52,971 bases of DNA. It comes from Oscillospiraceae bacterium. Lineage in GTDB: Bacteria > Bacillota > Clostridia > Oscillospirales > CAG-382. This document shows, piece by piece, positions 16,946-25,139 of this stretch. The stretch is taken from assembly GCA_015065165.1 (NCBI GenBank), contig SVQU01000013.1, positions 1-52,971 on the forward strand, written 5' to 3'. The notes below the pieces were generated by a model. That model saw only the letters and a program-made list of their open reading frames with translations, searched no databases and had not been told where the DNA came from. Numbering within the stretch: the first letter of the stretch is position 1; each line of letters begins with the position of its first letter. Made by a program: the position numbers and the translations under genes.

Positions 16946-17536
16946 TTGTTATCAGACACAAAAGCAAATAACCTGCTTCCCGGCGAAGCAGATTTAATCG
17001 CATCCGCCCGAAGCGGAGATGATAATGCATTTGCTGCTCTCGCAGATTTTTATAAGCGTGTTGTGGATATACAGCTTTGTCTTTGTAACCCTCCCGAATA
17101 TATGAAGGATGACCTCTTTCAGGAAGGTTTAATAGGGTTGTTCAAGGCTGTCAAGACCTACGATGGCAAAAGTGCCGCTTTCGTTACTTATGCCACCACC
17201 TGTATCCGAAACAACATTCTCAGCGGCATAAGAAAGCTGTCAGGCCAAAACGCCCTGTCGGCAAAGACGTCTTTTGAACATTCCGAGACAGAAACAGTCC
17301 CATCGGCAGAGGATGTTCTCATCGATAGCGTTCGCGCACGCGCCTTGTATGAAACTGTTTGTAATGCTCTGTCCCCCTATGAAAAGTTGGTATTTGATAT
17401 GTATCTTTCCGACCTTTCTTATGAGGAAATTGCATTTATCACCAAAAAAAGTGTTAAAAGCACAGGAAACGCAGTTTATCGTATAAGGACAAAACTAAAA
17501 CGTATCCTCGGTACGACCGAAGGCGTTAATAATTAA
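16946..17536 (+). CDS. RNA polymerase sigma factor, SigH-like
   Basis: 196 residues from the TTG at 16946, which has GAGG 8 bp upstream. The frame is open to an ATG at 16865, but that ATG lies within a consensus promoter. Another TTG at 16904 abuts a GAAAGGG. Region 2 is visible as EADLIASARSGDDNAFAALA...DLFQEGLIGLFKAVKTYD...FVTYATTCIRN. Region 4 is LSPYEKLVFDMYLSDLSYEEIAFITKKSVKS, a helix-turn-helix. The layout and KSVKSTGNAVYRIRTKLK ending resemble SigH, the early-stationary and sporulation sigma factor. A spoIIA operon in the same window fits. The exact sigma class is inferred. Confidence 0.82.
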   Translation: MLSDTKANNLLPGEADLIASARSGDDNAFAALADFYKRVVDIQLCLCNPPEYMKDDLFQEGLIGLFKAVKTYDGKSAAFVTYATTCIRNNILSGIRKLSGQNALSAKTSFEHSETETVPSAEDVLIDSVRARALYETVCNALSPYEKLVFDMYLSDLSYEEIAFITKKSVKSTGNAVYRIRTKLKRILGTTEGVNN

Positions 17537-17589
17537 GTAAAAACCCCGAAAGGGTAAATAAAACAACTCAAAACAAGAGGAGAATACCA

Positions 17590-17862
17590 ATGTACGAAGA
17601 CAAGACACTCACCTGCAAAAATTGCGGCAACGAATTTGTTTGGACCGCAGGCGAACAGGAATTTTATGCAGAACGCGGACTTCAGCATGAACCCAAGAAC
17701 TGCAAGGCCTGCAGAGATGCAAAAAAGGCTGCTAACAGAGCACCCAGAGAAATGTTTGTAGGTGTTTGCGCAGAATGCGGCGGCGAGGCTAAGGTTCCCT
17801 TCCAGCCTTCCGATGACAGACCTATCTACTGCGACGATTGCCACAAAAAGAGAAACGCGTAA
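17590..17862 (+). CDS. Zinc-ribbon protein with four CxxC pairs
   Basis: 90 residues with CKNC, CKAC, CAEC and CDDC pairs, giving two likely zinc sites. The first half (TCKNCGNEF, then EQEFYAERG) matches the zf-trcl type of domain; the second (AECGGEAKVPF, RPIYCDDC) is its usual partner. The role is unknown; such proteins are common in Clostridia and are thought to bind RNA or protein. It follows the sigma factor by 53 bp with AGAGGAG before the ATG, and is followed by a strong terminator, so the two may be one unit. Confidence 0.8.
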   Translation: MYEDKTLTCKNCGNEFVWTAGEQEFYAERGLQHEPKNCKACRDAKKAANRAPREMFVGVCAECGGEAKVPFQPSDDRPIYCDDCHKKRNA

Positions 17863-17895
17863 TCATTCATAAACCTTAGTTTATCTGGAAATTAC

Positions 17896-17935
17896 AAATG
17901 CCCGCTTTTAAAGCGGGCATTCTCTTTTTTGTTTT
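17896..17935 (+). terminator. Terminator after zinc-ribbon gene
   Basis: ATGCCCGCTTT-TAAAGCGGGCAT stem followed by TCTCTTTTTTG. Confidence 0.9.
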
Positions 17936-17937
17936 TG

Positions 17938-17966
17938 TTGCAAGAAAATCAAAAATGTGATACAAT
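17938..17966 (+). promoter_or_regulatory. Promoter of deoC-cdd-pdp
   Basis: TTGCAA (17938-17943), 17 bp, TACAAT (17961-17966). Confidence 0.65.
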
Positions 17967-18001
17967 ATATGATAGATAATATATATTACAAGGAGATAAA
18001 A

Positions 18002-18658
18002 ATGGATATAAAGGAAATATTAAAAATTTGCGACCATACGCTTCTTCTCCAAACCGCTACCGAACCCGAAATAATCGCCCTTTGCGACGATGCGTTAAAA
18101 TTCGGTGTTGCTTCGGTTTGTGTACCTCCTTGCTATGTGAAGCTTGCGGCGGAGTATTTAAAGGGCAGGGTTGCGGTTTGTACCGTTGTGGGATTTCCCA
18201 ACGGTAATACAACAACCGCCTCCAAATGCTTCGAAACCCGAGAAGCGGTGGAAAACGGCGCTGATGAAATAGATATGGTTATAAATATCGGATATCTCCG
18301 TAACGGCGATTATAATTACGTTGCCAATGAGATTTCCGCCGTGCGCGAAAGCTGTGTTGGTAAGATTCTTAAGGTTATTATCGAAACCTGCCTTCTCACC
18401 GACGAAGAAAAAATCAAAATGTGCCGTATCGTTTACGATTCGGGCGCGGATTATATTAAAACCTCAACAGGCTTTTCCAAGGGCGGCGCAACTAAAGAAG
18501 ATGTGGCTTTGTTTGCTGAAAACATACCGCAGGGACTTAAAATCAAAGCGGCGGGCGGTATATCCTCTATTGCCGATGCCGAGGATTTCATAAATTTCGG
18601 TGCGTCTCGCCTTGGCACAAGCCGTATAGTAAAAATCGCAAAGGAAACACAAGAATGA
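18002..18658 (+). CDS. deoC: Deoxyribose-phosphate aldolase
   Basis: 218 residues from the ATG at 18002, with AAGGAG 7 bp upstream. It splits 2-deoxyribose 5-phosphate into glyceraldehyde 3-phosphate and acetaldehyde. The Schiff-base lysine is K153 in YIKTSTGF; other marks are CDHTLL near the N-terminus, VVGFPNG, and IKAAGGI for phosphate binding. It is the first gene of a three-gene salvage operon; its stop overlaps cdd by 4 bp (ATGA), implying coupled translation. Confidence 0.95.
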   Translation: MDIKEILKICDHTLLLQTATEPEIIALCDDALKFGVASVCVPPCYVKLAAEYLKGRVAVCTVVGFPNGNTTTASKCFETREAVENGADEIDMVINIGYLRNGDYNYVANEISAVRESCVGKILKVIIETCLLTDEEKIKMCRIVYDSGADYIKTSTGFSKGGATKEDVALFAENIPQGLKIKAAGGISSIADAEDFINFGASRLGTSRIVKIAKETQE

Positions 18659-19068
18659 CCGATAACGAAAAGAAGTCTTTGTGCGAAAAAGCCATCCAAG
18701 CGGCGCAGAATTCCTATTCGCCCTATTCCAACTTCAAGGTGGGCGCGGCACTGCTTTGCGATGACGGAAGCGTTGTTTTAGGCTGTAATATCGAAAACGC
18801 ATCCTATTCGGCAACAACCTGCGCCGAGCGTGTGGCAATCCAAACCGCAATATCAAATAATAAAAAATCCTTCAAAGCAATGGCAATCGCGGGCGGTAAA
18901 GATACTGTGGGTGAAAATATATGCTCGCCTTGCGGTGTTTGCCGTCAGGTACTTGCCGAGTTTTGTAACCCCGAAACCTTTTTAATTCTTCTTGCAAAAG
19001 ACGGCGGGTATGAAGAATATACACTTTCCCAATTGTTGCCCTATGGGTTCACAAAAGATAATCTGTAA
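18655..19068 (+). CDS. cdd: Cytidine deaminase
   Basis: 137 residues, the usual homotetrameric form. It deaminates cytidine and deoxycytidine to uridine and deoxyuridine. The zinc site is clear: CAERVAI (Cys plus the catalytic Glu) and CSPCGVCRQ (two Cys). YSPYSNFKVGAAL and GCNIENASYS form the substrate pocket. It overlaps deoC and feeds the nucleoside phosphorylase encoded next. Confidence 0.96.
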   Translation: MTDNEKKSLCEKAIQAAQNSYSPYSNFKVGAALLCDDGSVVLGCNIENASYSATTCAERVAIQTAISNNKKSFKAMAIAGGKDTVGENICSPCGVCRQVLAEFCNPETFLILLAKDGGYEEYTLSQLLPYGFTKDNL

Positions 19069-19085
19069 AAGAGGTGATTTTCGCT

Positions 19086-20387
19086 GTGCGAATGTACGAT
19101 ATAATACAGAAAAAACGCCAACTGTGTGAGCTGACTTTTGAAGAATTGCAATTCTTCGTAAATGGCTACGTTTCGGGAGAAATCCCCGATTATCAAGCGT
19201 CTGCACTGCTTATGGCAATCTGCTTTGCGGGTATGACCGATAACGAAACCGCAAACCTAACCAAAATTATGGCAAGTTCGGGCGATATTCTCGATTTGTC
19301 CGCGTTTGGCTCGGATTCTGTAGATAAACACAGCACGGGCGGTGTAGGGGATAAAACAACGCTTATAATCGCCCCTATAGTTGCATCCCTCGGCTGTAAG
19401 GTTGCCAAGCTTTCGGGCAGAGGTCTGGGACATACGGGCGGTACTCTTGATAAATTGGAATCCATAAAGGGCTATAACACAAGCCTTTCGTCAGCACAAT
19501 TTATGTCGGTTGCCGAAAAGTGCGGTATATGCGTTTGCGGTGCGGGCGAAAATCTTGTCCCCGCCGATAAAAAGCTTTATGCCCTTAGGGACGTAACAGC
19601 CACGGTAAGCAGTATTCCTCTTATAGTGTCAAGTATAATGAGTAAAAAGCTTGCGGGCGGCGCAAATACCATTGTTCTTGATGTAAAAACAGGTAGCGGT
19701 GCATTTATGAAGACCTACGAGGATTCTTTAGAGCTTGCCCGCAGAATGGTTTCCATAGGTAAGCTTTCGGGCAAAAAGGTTTCGGCGGTAATAACCAATA
19801 TGGATAGACCGCTGGGCAGAAATATCGGTAACGCCTTGGAGGTGGCAGAAGCCTATAACCTCCTTTGCGGTAAAACCGAATCTAACGACCTTTTGGAGAT
19901 TTGCATAACCCTTTCTGCCGAAATGGTAAGCCGTTCCAAAGATGAACCCTTTGAAATATCCCGCGAAAAGGTTGTAGAGGTTCTGCAAACGGGTAAAGCA
20001 AAAGAAACCTTCCTAAAATGGATAGGGCTTCAGGGCGGTGATATCTCGGTTCTCGATTCTGCCGCTTTTTCCTCCGCAAAATACAAAACCGAGGTTTTGT
20101 CCCCTGCCGACGGATACATATCCTCTGCCGATGCCGAGGGTATGGGAATAACCGCAATGATGCTTGGCGCAGGCAGACAAACCAAAGCCGACGTTATAGA
20201 TATGCGCGCGGGTATAATCCAAAAGGCTTGCGTAGGCGATAAGGTGAAAAAAGGGGAAGTAATAGCAATCCTCCAATCGGATACCGTTGAAGACCATACA
20301 AATGCGGCAGAACGTTGGCTGAAATCTTTAGCCATAACCGATACACCTCCCGCAAACCAACCCCTTGTTTACGATATTATAAGATAA
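19086..20387 (+). CDS. pdp: Pyrimidine-nucleoside (thymidine) phosphorylase
   Basis: 433 residues from the GTG at 19086, giving N-terminus MRMYDII, which matches the family. AAAGAGGTGA ends 9 bp before it, while a GTG at 19074 falls inside that site. It phosphorolyses uridine, deoxyuridine or thymidine to base plus (deoxy)ribose 1-phosphate. Marks are DKHSTGGVGDKTT (phosphate site), KLSGRGLGHTGGTLDKL and LDVKTGSGAFM. The C-terminal barrel-sandwich (DGYISSADAEG) is present. deoC would then split the sugar phosphate after isomerisation; no phosphopentomutase is in view. The choice between pdp and deoA is by length and taxon. Confidence 0.94.
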   Translation: MRMYDIIQKKRQLCELTFEELQFFVNGYVSGEIPDYQASALLMAICFAGMTDNETANLTKIMASSGDILDLSAFGSDSVDKHSTGGVGDKTTLIIAPIVASLGCKVAKLSGRGLGHTGGTLDKLESIKGYNTSLSSAQFMSVAEKCGICVCGAGENLVPADKKLYALRDVTATVSSIPLIVSSIMSKKLAGGANTIVLDVKTGSGAFMKTYEDSLELARRMVSIGKLSGKKVSAVITNMDRPLGRNIGNALEVAEAYNLLCGKTESNDLLEICITLSAEMVSRSKDEPFEISREKVVEVLQTGKAKETFLKWIGLQGGDISVLDSAAFSSAKYKTEVLSPADGYISSADAEGMGITAMMLGAGRQTKADVIDMRAGIIQKACVGDKVKKGEVIAILQSDTVEDHTNAAERWLKSLAITDTPPANQPLVYDIIR

Positions 20388-20502
20388 AACGTATAATCGT
20401 ATGGCGGAGATTCTGCTTTTGACGTATTGAAAAACACATGTTTTAGGTTCAATCTATGAATCACCCGTTTACCAAAGTTTATAAAAAACTTCAATTCCCA
20501 AT

Positions 20503-20541
20503 AAAAAACAACGCTTTCTTGTGATGAAAGCGTTGTTTTTG
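20503..20541. terminator. Bidirectional terminator
   Basis: CAACGCTTTC-TTGTGAT-GAAAGCGTTG with TTTTT on the plus side and A6 on the other side, between convergent pdp and the SLOG gene. Confidence 0.85.
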
Positions 20542-20549
20542 TATATGTT

Positions 20550-20879
20550 TCAAACAATATAAATTTCGCAGGGAACCCCTCTGCGCTTGGCATAAGAAAT
20601 GGTAAATTCCGTTCCGCTTGAAACCCCGTCCCAAACGGCAATAACCAAATCCGCGTGGTCAACAATAAGCTTGTCCCTTATCAACGGCGCGCTTTTTCCG
20701 TAAAGCTCATAATCGGGATATAAAATCAACTTTTTAATGCCGTTTCTGTCGGCATATTCCTCTGCCAAACTGTCCACACCCACAGCACCGCCGGAAATAA
20801 TCAAATCCGCATCGGGTGGTATATATCTGCTTATGTCCGCATTTCCAATGCTTCGCGAACCTACAACTGCAACCTTCAT
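20550..20879 (-). CDS. SLOG-family nucleotide-binding protein
   Basis: 109 residues with the Rossmann-like SLOG pattern: AVVGSRSI at the N-terminus, then LIISGGAVGVDSLAEEYA and ADLVIAVWDGVSSGTEFTI. This GxRx...GGAxGvD...GxSxGT series is typical of YspA/DprA-type domains that bind nucleotides or nucleic-acid ends. It overlaps the preceding S26-like gene by 4 bp and is the last gene of a three-gene operon. The specific ligand is unknown. Confidence 0.8.
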   Translation of the reverse strand: MKVAVVGSRSIGNADISRYIPPDADLIISGGAVGVDSLAEEYADRNGIKKLILYPDYELYGKSAPLIRDKLIVDHADLVIAVWDGVSSGTEFTISYAKRRGVPCEIYIV

Positions 20880-21331
20880 TTTAACCTTCTTACTTTAAAT
20901 AACGAAAATATCTTTCGCTTGATCTTTCTTAAAATCATAGTGTTAACCCATAAAAACGCAAAGCACCTTTGGGAAAAACAATCCATATTTTTCCAATCTC
21001 CGCCCCGATTATATTGGGTAACAATACCTATAACACGTTCTGCCACAACGGGAAATTCATCATCAACCTGATTGTCCCCTCTGCAAACAAAACCGCCGCC
21101 CTTAACCTTGACAATTCTGTGCAGAATAAAATCGCCGTTATCCCGTCTGTAAAAAATAACGTCGTACTTTTTCGGCGTGGAAGAGGGCTTTTCCAACCTA
21201 ACGCTGTCTTTTCTGTCAATCAAAAAAGGCTGCATACTCGTTCCGTGAATAGTCAAAACCGCGCTTCCGCCCGAATTTAATTGTTCATCAATAAGAGGAA
21301 AAAAATCCTCCAAGCGTATTTCCTTATTCAA
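20876..21331 (-). CDS. S24/S26-type signal-peptidase-like protein
   Basis: 151 residues. HGTSMQPFL carries the putative nucleophile Ser. YDVIFYRR...FILHRIV and CRGDNQVDDEFPV are the later S26 boxes. At the usual Lys position there is His (LHRI), as in ER-type/SipW-type signal peptidases with a Ser-His arrangement. There is no clear N-terminal membrane segment; the C-terminus has a short hydrophobic stretch and many basic residues. It overlaps the PqqD-like gene upstream by 8 bp and the SLOG gene downstream by 4 bp. The link to a peptide-modifying partner suggests a protease for an unknown substrate. It could instead be a non-catalytic relative. Confidence 0.75.
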   Translation of the reverse strand: MNKEIRLEDFFPLIDEQLNSGGSAVLTIHGTSMQPFLIDRKDSVRLEKPSSTPKKYDVIFYRRDNGDFILHRIVKVKGGGFVCRGDNQVDDEFPVVAERVIGIVTQYNRGGDWKNMDCFSQRCFAFLWVNTMILRKIKRKIFSLFKVRRLK

Positions 21332-21584
21332 AAACGTCTGCCTCTTTCATTTTGCAAATAAAGCCTTCAACGTCTTTTTGTGCGGTTTCTGCGTCAACGT
21401 TGTATTCTTCCGAAAGCTTTTTCGCAATTTCGCCTTGGGATAAACCCTTTTCTATGGATTTCCAAATAAATGCGCCGGTTTCATTTAGGGTGAACATCTT
21501 GCCTAAATTCAATTCACTGCCTAGGTTCATAATAACGAAACAGCCGCCTGCTTCGCGCATAACAAAACCGTCCTTTATTTTCAT
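21324..21584 (-). CDS. PqqD-like peptide-recognition protein
   Basis: 86 residues from the ATG at 21584, with GAGG 6 bp upstream; a TTG at 21596 is possible but sits on the ribosome site. The sequence shows the PqqD wing pattern: FVMREAGGCFVIMNLGSELNLGKMFTLNETGAFIW then a helical half with LSQGEIAKKLSEEY and DVEGFICKM. PqqD/RRE domains bind leader peptides of ribosomally made natural products and hand them to maturases. No radical SAM enzyme or precursor is apparent next to it. First gene of the operon with the S26-like and SLOG genes. Confidence 0.8.
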   Translation of the reverse strand: MKIKDGFVMREAGGCFVIMNLGSELNLGKMFTLNETGAFIWKSIEKGLSQGEIAKKLSEEYNVDAETAQKDVEGFICKMKEADVFE

Positions 21585-21611
21585 ACAGCACCTCAAAAAT
21601 CCTTTTTATAT

Positions 21612-21640
21612 ATTATAAATAGACTACCGCGGTTTGTCAA
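21612..21640 (-). promoter_or_regulatory. Promoter of PqqD-S26-SLOG operon
   Basis: Minus-strand perfect consensus: TTGACA (21635-21640), 17 bp, TATAAT (21612-21617). High constitutive expression would be expected. Confidence 0.85.
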
Positions 21641-21695
21641 GAATACATAATGTAGATTTACTGTGTCAAAATAATAAAAATACTGCTGTAAACTG

Positions 21696-21724
21696 TTGAT
21701 TTTAATCGTCAAACTTGTTATACT
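21696..21724 (+). promoter_or_regulatory. Promoter of apgM-like gene
   Basis: TTGATT (21696-21701), 17 bp, TATACT (21719-21724), divergent from the PqqD operon promoter. Confidence 0.65.
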
Positions 21725-21755
21725 GTAAAAAGATATTTGTAAAGGAAGATGAAAT

Positions 21756-22973
21756 TTGAAATATATAGTTATGCTTGGCGACGGCATGGCAGATCTGCCT
21801 ATTGCCGCGCTTAATAAAAAAACACCTCTCGAAGCGGCAAATAAACCCGCTATGGATTATTTGGCAGCCCACGGTATAAACGGTATGGTTGATACCGTCC
21901 CCGAGGGAATGGTGCCCGAAAGCGACACCGCAAACCTTTCGGTTATGGGCTATAACCCCGAAATATATTCTAAAGGCAGATCTCCCTTAGAGGCGGCAAG
22001 TATGGGCATAATTATGCAGGATGACGAAACCGCTATAAGAGCAAATATAGTTGCCTTGGGCGGTGAGGGCGAATATGAAGATTTGGTTATGCTTGACCAT
22101 TCTTCTGATGAAATCCCCACCGAACAAGCAAGAGTTCTTATCGATGCAGTTCAGGAAAAATTCGGTAACGATATAATGAAATTCCATTGCGGTATAAGCT
22201 ACCGCCATTGCTTAATCTGGAAAAATTGCCCCGAATTTAACGATTTTTCCCGCCCACACGATATAATCGGCAGACGCATCGGCGATTATCTTCCCAAGTC
22301 CGATGCCTCCCGTCCTATGTATCAATTGATGAAGGAATCCTACGATTTTCTAAATAACCATCCCCTTAACATCGAAAGAGAAAAGCAAGGCTTGAAAAAG
22401 GCAAATTCTCTTTGGCTGTGGAGTCCCGGTAAAAAGCCCGCCCTTCCTAATTTCGCCGAAATGACAGGACTTAAAGGTACCGTTGTTTGCGCGGTGGATT
22501 TGATAAAGGGTATAGGTGTTTGCGCGGGTATGGAGGTTCCCTTTGTGGAGGGTGCAACGGGTGCACTTAACACAAACTATTCGGGTAAGCGCCAAGCCGC
22601 AATCGAAGCTCTCGAAAACGGCTCGGATTTCGTGTATATCCACGTGGAAGCACCCGACGAATGCGGACATCAGGGCAGGGCAGATGAAAAAATCCAAGCC
22701 ATAGAAAATATCGATAAATATATTTTGTCCCCCTTGGTTGACTATTTGAGAAATAAGGGCGAAGCCTTTAAAATTCTTCTTATGCCCGACCATCCAACCC
22801 CCGTCAGCGCGCGTACCCACACACGCGCTCCCGTTCCTTTTGTTATTTATAGTTCCGAAAATGAAATTCAAAGCGGTATTTCGGCTTATTCCGAAAAGGG
22901 TGGGGAAAGTACAGGTCTTTATCTAGACAGAGGCGAAAAATTAATCGAAATGTTGGTAGGAGATAAAAAATGA
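21756..22973 (+). CDS. apgM: Cofactor-independent phosphoglycerate mutase, ApgM type
   Basis: 405 residues. The start is the TTG at 21756 with AAAGGAAG 8 bp upstream; the protein then begins MKYIVMLGDGMAD, as the family does. It has the alkaline-phosphatase fold. The N-terminal metal Asp lies in LGDGMAD; the ESDTANLSVMGYNP segment holds the catalytic Ser region. HVEAPDECGHQG and MPDHPTPVSARTHT carry the other metal ligands. Archaeal-type enzymes interconvert 3- and 2-phosphoglycerate. A close bacterial subfamily was proposed to be a homoserine kinase, and that alternative cannot be excluded. It overlaps the next gene by 4 bp. Confidence 0.88.
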   Translation: MKYIVMLGDGMADLPIAALNKKTPLEAANKPAMDYLAAHGINGMVDTVPEGMVPESDTANLSVMGYNPEIYSKGRSPLEAASMGIIMQDDETAIRANIVALGGEGEYEDLVMLDHSSDEIPTEQARVLIDAVQEKFGNDIMKFHCGISYRHCLIWKNCPEFNDFSRPHDIIGRRIGDYLPKSDASRPMYQLMKESYDFLNNHPLNIEREKQGLKKANSLWLWSPGKKPALPNFAEMTGLKGTVVCAVDLIKGIGVCAGMEVPFVEGATGALNTNYSGKRQAAIEALENGSDFVYIHVEAPDECGHQGRADEKIQAIENIDKYILSPLVDYLRNKGEAFKILLMPDHPTPVSARTHTRAPVPFVIYSSENEIQSGISAYSEKGGESTGLYLDRGEKLIEMLVGDKK

Positions 22974-23506
22974 AAGCGTTGGAATCTATAGGGTACGTTA
23001 CCCCAAAGGACTATTCGGCATACGTAAAGTTTCACGTTTTAAAGGGTAAATATTACCGTTTGAAATCGGCACTAATCGTTTTCGGCTTGGTGCTTCTCGG
23101 CGGTGGACTTGTGGCATACGGCTTTATGTCCCGCGCCAAGGGTCTTGTTGTGGGTGGCGGCGCAATACTTCTTTGCTTGCTTATGTTCTTCTACACCATA
23201 AATACAAACGTAAAGCGTATTTGTAACAGTAAAGCAAAAACCGTCCGCGCTAAACAGCACGTTGTTTTCGGTAAAAACGGCTTTGCCTTGGACCTTCTCT
23301 TCCAAAACGAAGAAGAAAACGAGCATGATGAAATCTTTTTCGACGAGCTTGAAATGGTCTACGATGCAAAAACAGCCATATATCTTTACATAGAAAAACG
23401 CTCGGTGATAATAATCCCCAAGCGTAATCTTAAAATCTCTCCCGAAGAAGCACGTGCTTTTCTTGTAAAATATATTCCTTCTCAAAAGCTTATAATATGC
23501 GAATAA
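22970..23506 (+). CDS. Two-span membrane protein, YcxB-like
   Basis: 178 residues: a short N-terminal cytoplasmic part, two hydrophobic helices (about 37-55 and 60-80) joined by a tight turn, then a soluble C-terminal domain. This domain runs from 'VVFGKNGFALDLLFQ' through 'YDAKTAIYLYIEKRSVIIIPKRNL', which resembles the YcxB-like C-terminal region. The function is unknown. It overlaps apgM by 4 bp (ATGA) and its 3' end overlaps trmK, on the opposite strand, by 25 bp. Confidence 0.7.
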   Translation: MKALESIGYVTPKDYSAYVKFHVLKGKYYRLKSALIVFGLVLLGGGLVAYGFMSRAKGLVVGGGAILLCLLMFFYTINTNVKRICNSKAKTVRAKQHVVFGKNGFALDLLFQNEEENEHDEIFFDELEMVYDAKTAIYLYIEKRSVIIIPKRNLKISPEEARAFLVKYIPSQKLIICE

Positions 23507-24153
23507 CAGCAGTCTATCAAGCCGTCAATATGGTCGGTGGACTGTCCCGTAGCAATCAATCCGAGCCTCCGCTTTTCGGCGGCGGCTTTGATTTTTTTGC
23601 AGTATTCTGAAAATTCGGGTGAATCCTTCATTTCCTTCCCCAAAAACATCTGGTTATATGTGTAATCACGCTTAATGCCGTCAAAACGAACTCTCATAAG
23701 TGTGTAAGGTTTTCCGCAATCAATTACAAAGCTTTCGCTTATAACGTTAAAGCCGTTGTCCCAAAGCGCTTTTCTTAAATCCTCCTGCGCGGACATGGGC
23801 TGTAATACCAAATCGCAGTTTTTTGCAACCTTGCTTCTTAAAAGCATTTTCGCAATAAGCTCGCCCCCCATACCGCAAACCGCGGCGGAAGTAAGGTTAA
23901 TTTCCTCCAAATTGTCAAACCCGTCAGAAAGGATAAAATCCATTTCAACACCGTTGACCTTTGCGTTTTGCCTGCCTTTTTCAAGGGGAAGAATATTTAT
24001 ATCGGCGGCAATCGCCTTTTCCGCTATCCCTCTTTTCAAAACCTCAATGGCTAAAAAAGCGTGGTCGCTTCCGATGTCGGCAAAAATTTTGTTGTTTTCG
24101 GTTTTGCTCAAAATAGATAAAGCTTCCTCTAATCTAAATCCTAAAGCGCTCAT
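23482..24153 (-). CDS. trmK: tRNA (adenine(22)-N1)-methyltransferase TrmK
   Basis: 223 residues. The SAM site is ADIGSDHAFLAI (about 25-36), followed by AADINILPLEKGR and the acidic SDGFDNL; VCGMGGELIAKML is a family mark. The known enzyme methylates A22 of tRNA in Gram-positives. The C-terminal part is helical (EFSEYCKKIKAAAEKRR). In the mRNA a CCCC-TTTTAC-GGGG hairpin just ahead of the ATG includes the only G-rich ribosome-site candidate, which may limit initiation. Confidence 0.9.
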   Translation of the reverse strand: MSALGFRLEEALSILSKTENNKIFADIGSDHAFLAIEVLKRGIAEKAIAADINILPLEKGRQNAKVNGVEMDFILSDGFDNLEEINLTSAAVCGMGGELIAKMLLRSKVAKNCDLVLQPMSAQEDLRKALWDNGFNVISESFVIDCGKPYTLMRVRFDGIKRDYTYNQMFLGKEMKDSPEFSEYCKKIKAAAEKRRLGLIATGQSTDHIDGLIDCCYSHIISF

Positions 24154-24208
24154 AAATTATGTACCCCGTAAAAGGGGAACGCTAAACTATCCCCGCGAAA
24201 GCGGAATG

Positions 24209-24388
24209 TTAAAGCATTCCTTCCATATTCTTCAAGGCCTTTTTCGCCTTGCATTTCATTTTTTCGGCGCAGCAGCAATGGTTAATCATCATTTTCGCCA
24301 TTGCAACACCAAGCATCGCGCCCATAACCGATCCCACAAAGCAAGTACAAGCCTTGTTTGCGGCAATCATTTTCTTCATACGCATCAT
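24209..24388 (-). CDS. Small Cys/Met-rich membrane protein (59 aa)
   Basis: A 59-residue reading frame with two adjacent ATGs at 24388 and 24385 and GAGGTGA just upstream, plus a promoter at 24434-24462. It begins MMRMKKMIAANKACTCF, has one hydrophobic helix (VGSVMGAMLGVAMAKMM), then the cluster HCCCAEKMKCKAKK, and ends KNMEGML. Six cysteines in 59 residues and a membrane helix suggest metal or redox involvement, but I recognise no family. The coding pattern, ribosome site and promoter together make it believable. It sits 55 bp ahead of trmK on the same strand. Confidence 0.6.
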   Translation of the reverse strand: MMRMKKMIAANKACTCFVGSVMGAMLGVAMAKMMINHCCCAEKMKCKAKKALKNMEGML

Positions 24389-24433
24389 AACATCTTCACC
24401 TCGAAAATATTATTTTGCGTTTTTGCAAAAACT

Positions 24434-24462
24434 ATACTAGCATAAAAAACCTATTTTTTCAA
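24434..24462 (-). promoter_or_regulatory. Promoter of small Cys-rich gene / trmK
   Basis: Minus strand TTGAAA (24457-24462), 17 bp, TAGTAT (24434-24439). Confidence 0.55.
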
Positions 24463-24542
24463 TTATTTTTGTGCAAATTGTACCTCTTTTGGTGTTATCA
24501 AAGTTTTTTTGCCTTAAAAGTTCCGAAAATCCAAAAAAAGTG

Positions 24543-24571
24543 TTGACAAATCTTAACTTGAAATATATAAT
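24543..24571 (+). promoter_or_regulatory. Promoter of yceD-rpmF
   Basis: Perfect TTGACA (24543-24548), 17 bp, TATAAT (24566-24571). A small hairpin TTGCGT-TTTT-ACGCAA (24577-24592) lies just ahead of the AAAGGAG site. Confidence 0.85.
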
Positions 24572-24604
24572 AAATGTTGCGTTTTTACGCAAAGGAGTGG
24601 TTCT

Positions 24605-25090
24605 ATGCTCGATCTAAAAAAACTTCTCGACGGTTCGCTTTCCTCTATCGAATTTTCGGTAGATGTTCCGGAATGCGATTTTGTGGACGAAGCCGTAAAT
24701 GGTTCTGCCTCTGCTTCGGGTAAGGTAACAAACCATTCGGGTGTTATCCTGCTTGAGGGCGAAATAAAAACAAACCTTACTGTTGAATGCGCCCGTTGCG
24801 GTAGTGAATTTATATATAGCGAGCCTATTCCTTTAACGGCAAAAATCACCGATAAATTGGCAAACGAGGATGAAGAAGAATTTATCCTTATGACCGATTC
24901 GGCGATAGATGTCGATGAGCTTGTGCGTTCCGCATTAATCTTAGAATTGCCAAGCAAATATCTCTGCCGTGAGGATTGTAAGGGCTTATGCCCCAAATGC
25001 GGCAAAAACCTAAACGAGGGTTTATGCTCCTGCGATACAACCGATCGCGACCCCCGTTGGGACGTGCTGAAGGATTTCTTCGGCGATTAA
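24605..25090 (+). CDS. YceD/DUF177 family protein
   Basis: 161 residues. The N-terminal part is beta-rich with an ECARCGSEF pair; an acidic middle (NEDEEEF) follows, and the C-terminus has [20 protein letters not shown], the metal-binding signature of the family. YceD homologs are almost always encoded next to rpmF, as here (50-bp gap), and have been linked to 23S rRNA accumulation. AAAGGAG precedes the ATG at 24605. Confidence 0.9.
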   Translation: MLDLKKLLDGSLSSIEFSVDVPECDFVDEAVNGSASASGKVTNHSGVILLEGEIKTNLTVECARCGSEFIYSEPIPLTAKITDKLANEDEEEFILMTDSAIDVDELVRSALILELPSKYLCREDCKGLCPKCGKNLNEGLCSCDTTDRDPRWDVLKDFFGD

Positions 25091-25139
25091 ATTTCAGAAT
25101 AATAAAAAATACAACTATAATCTAAGGAGGATTCCAAAG

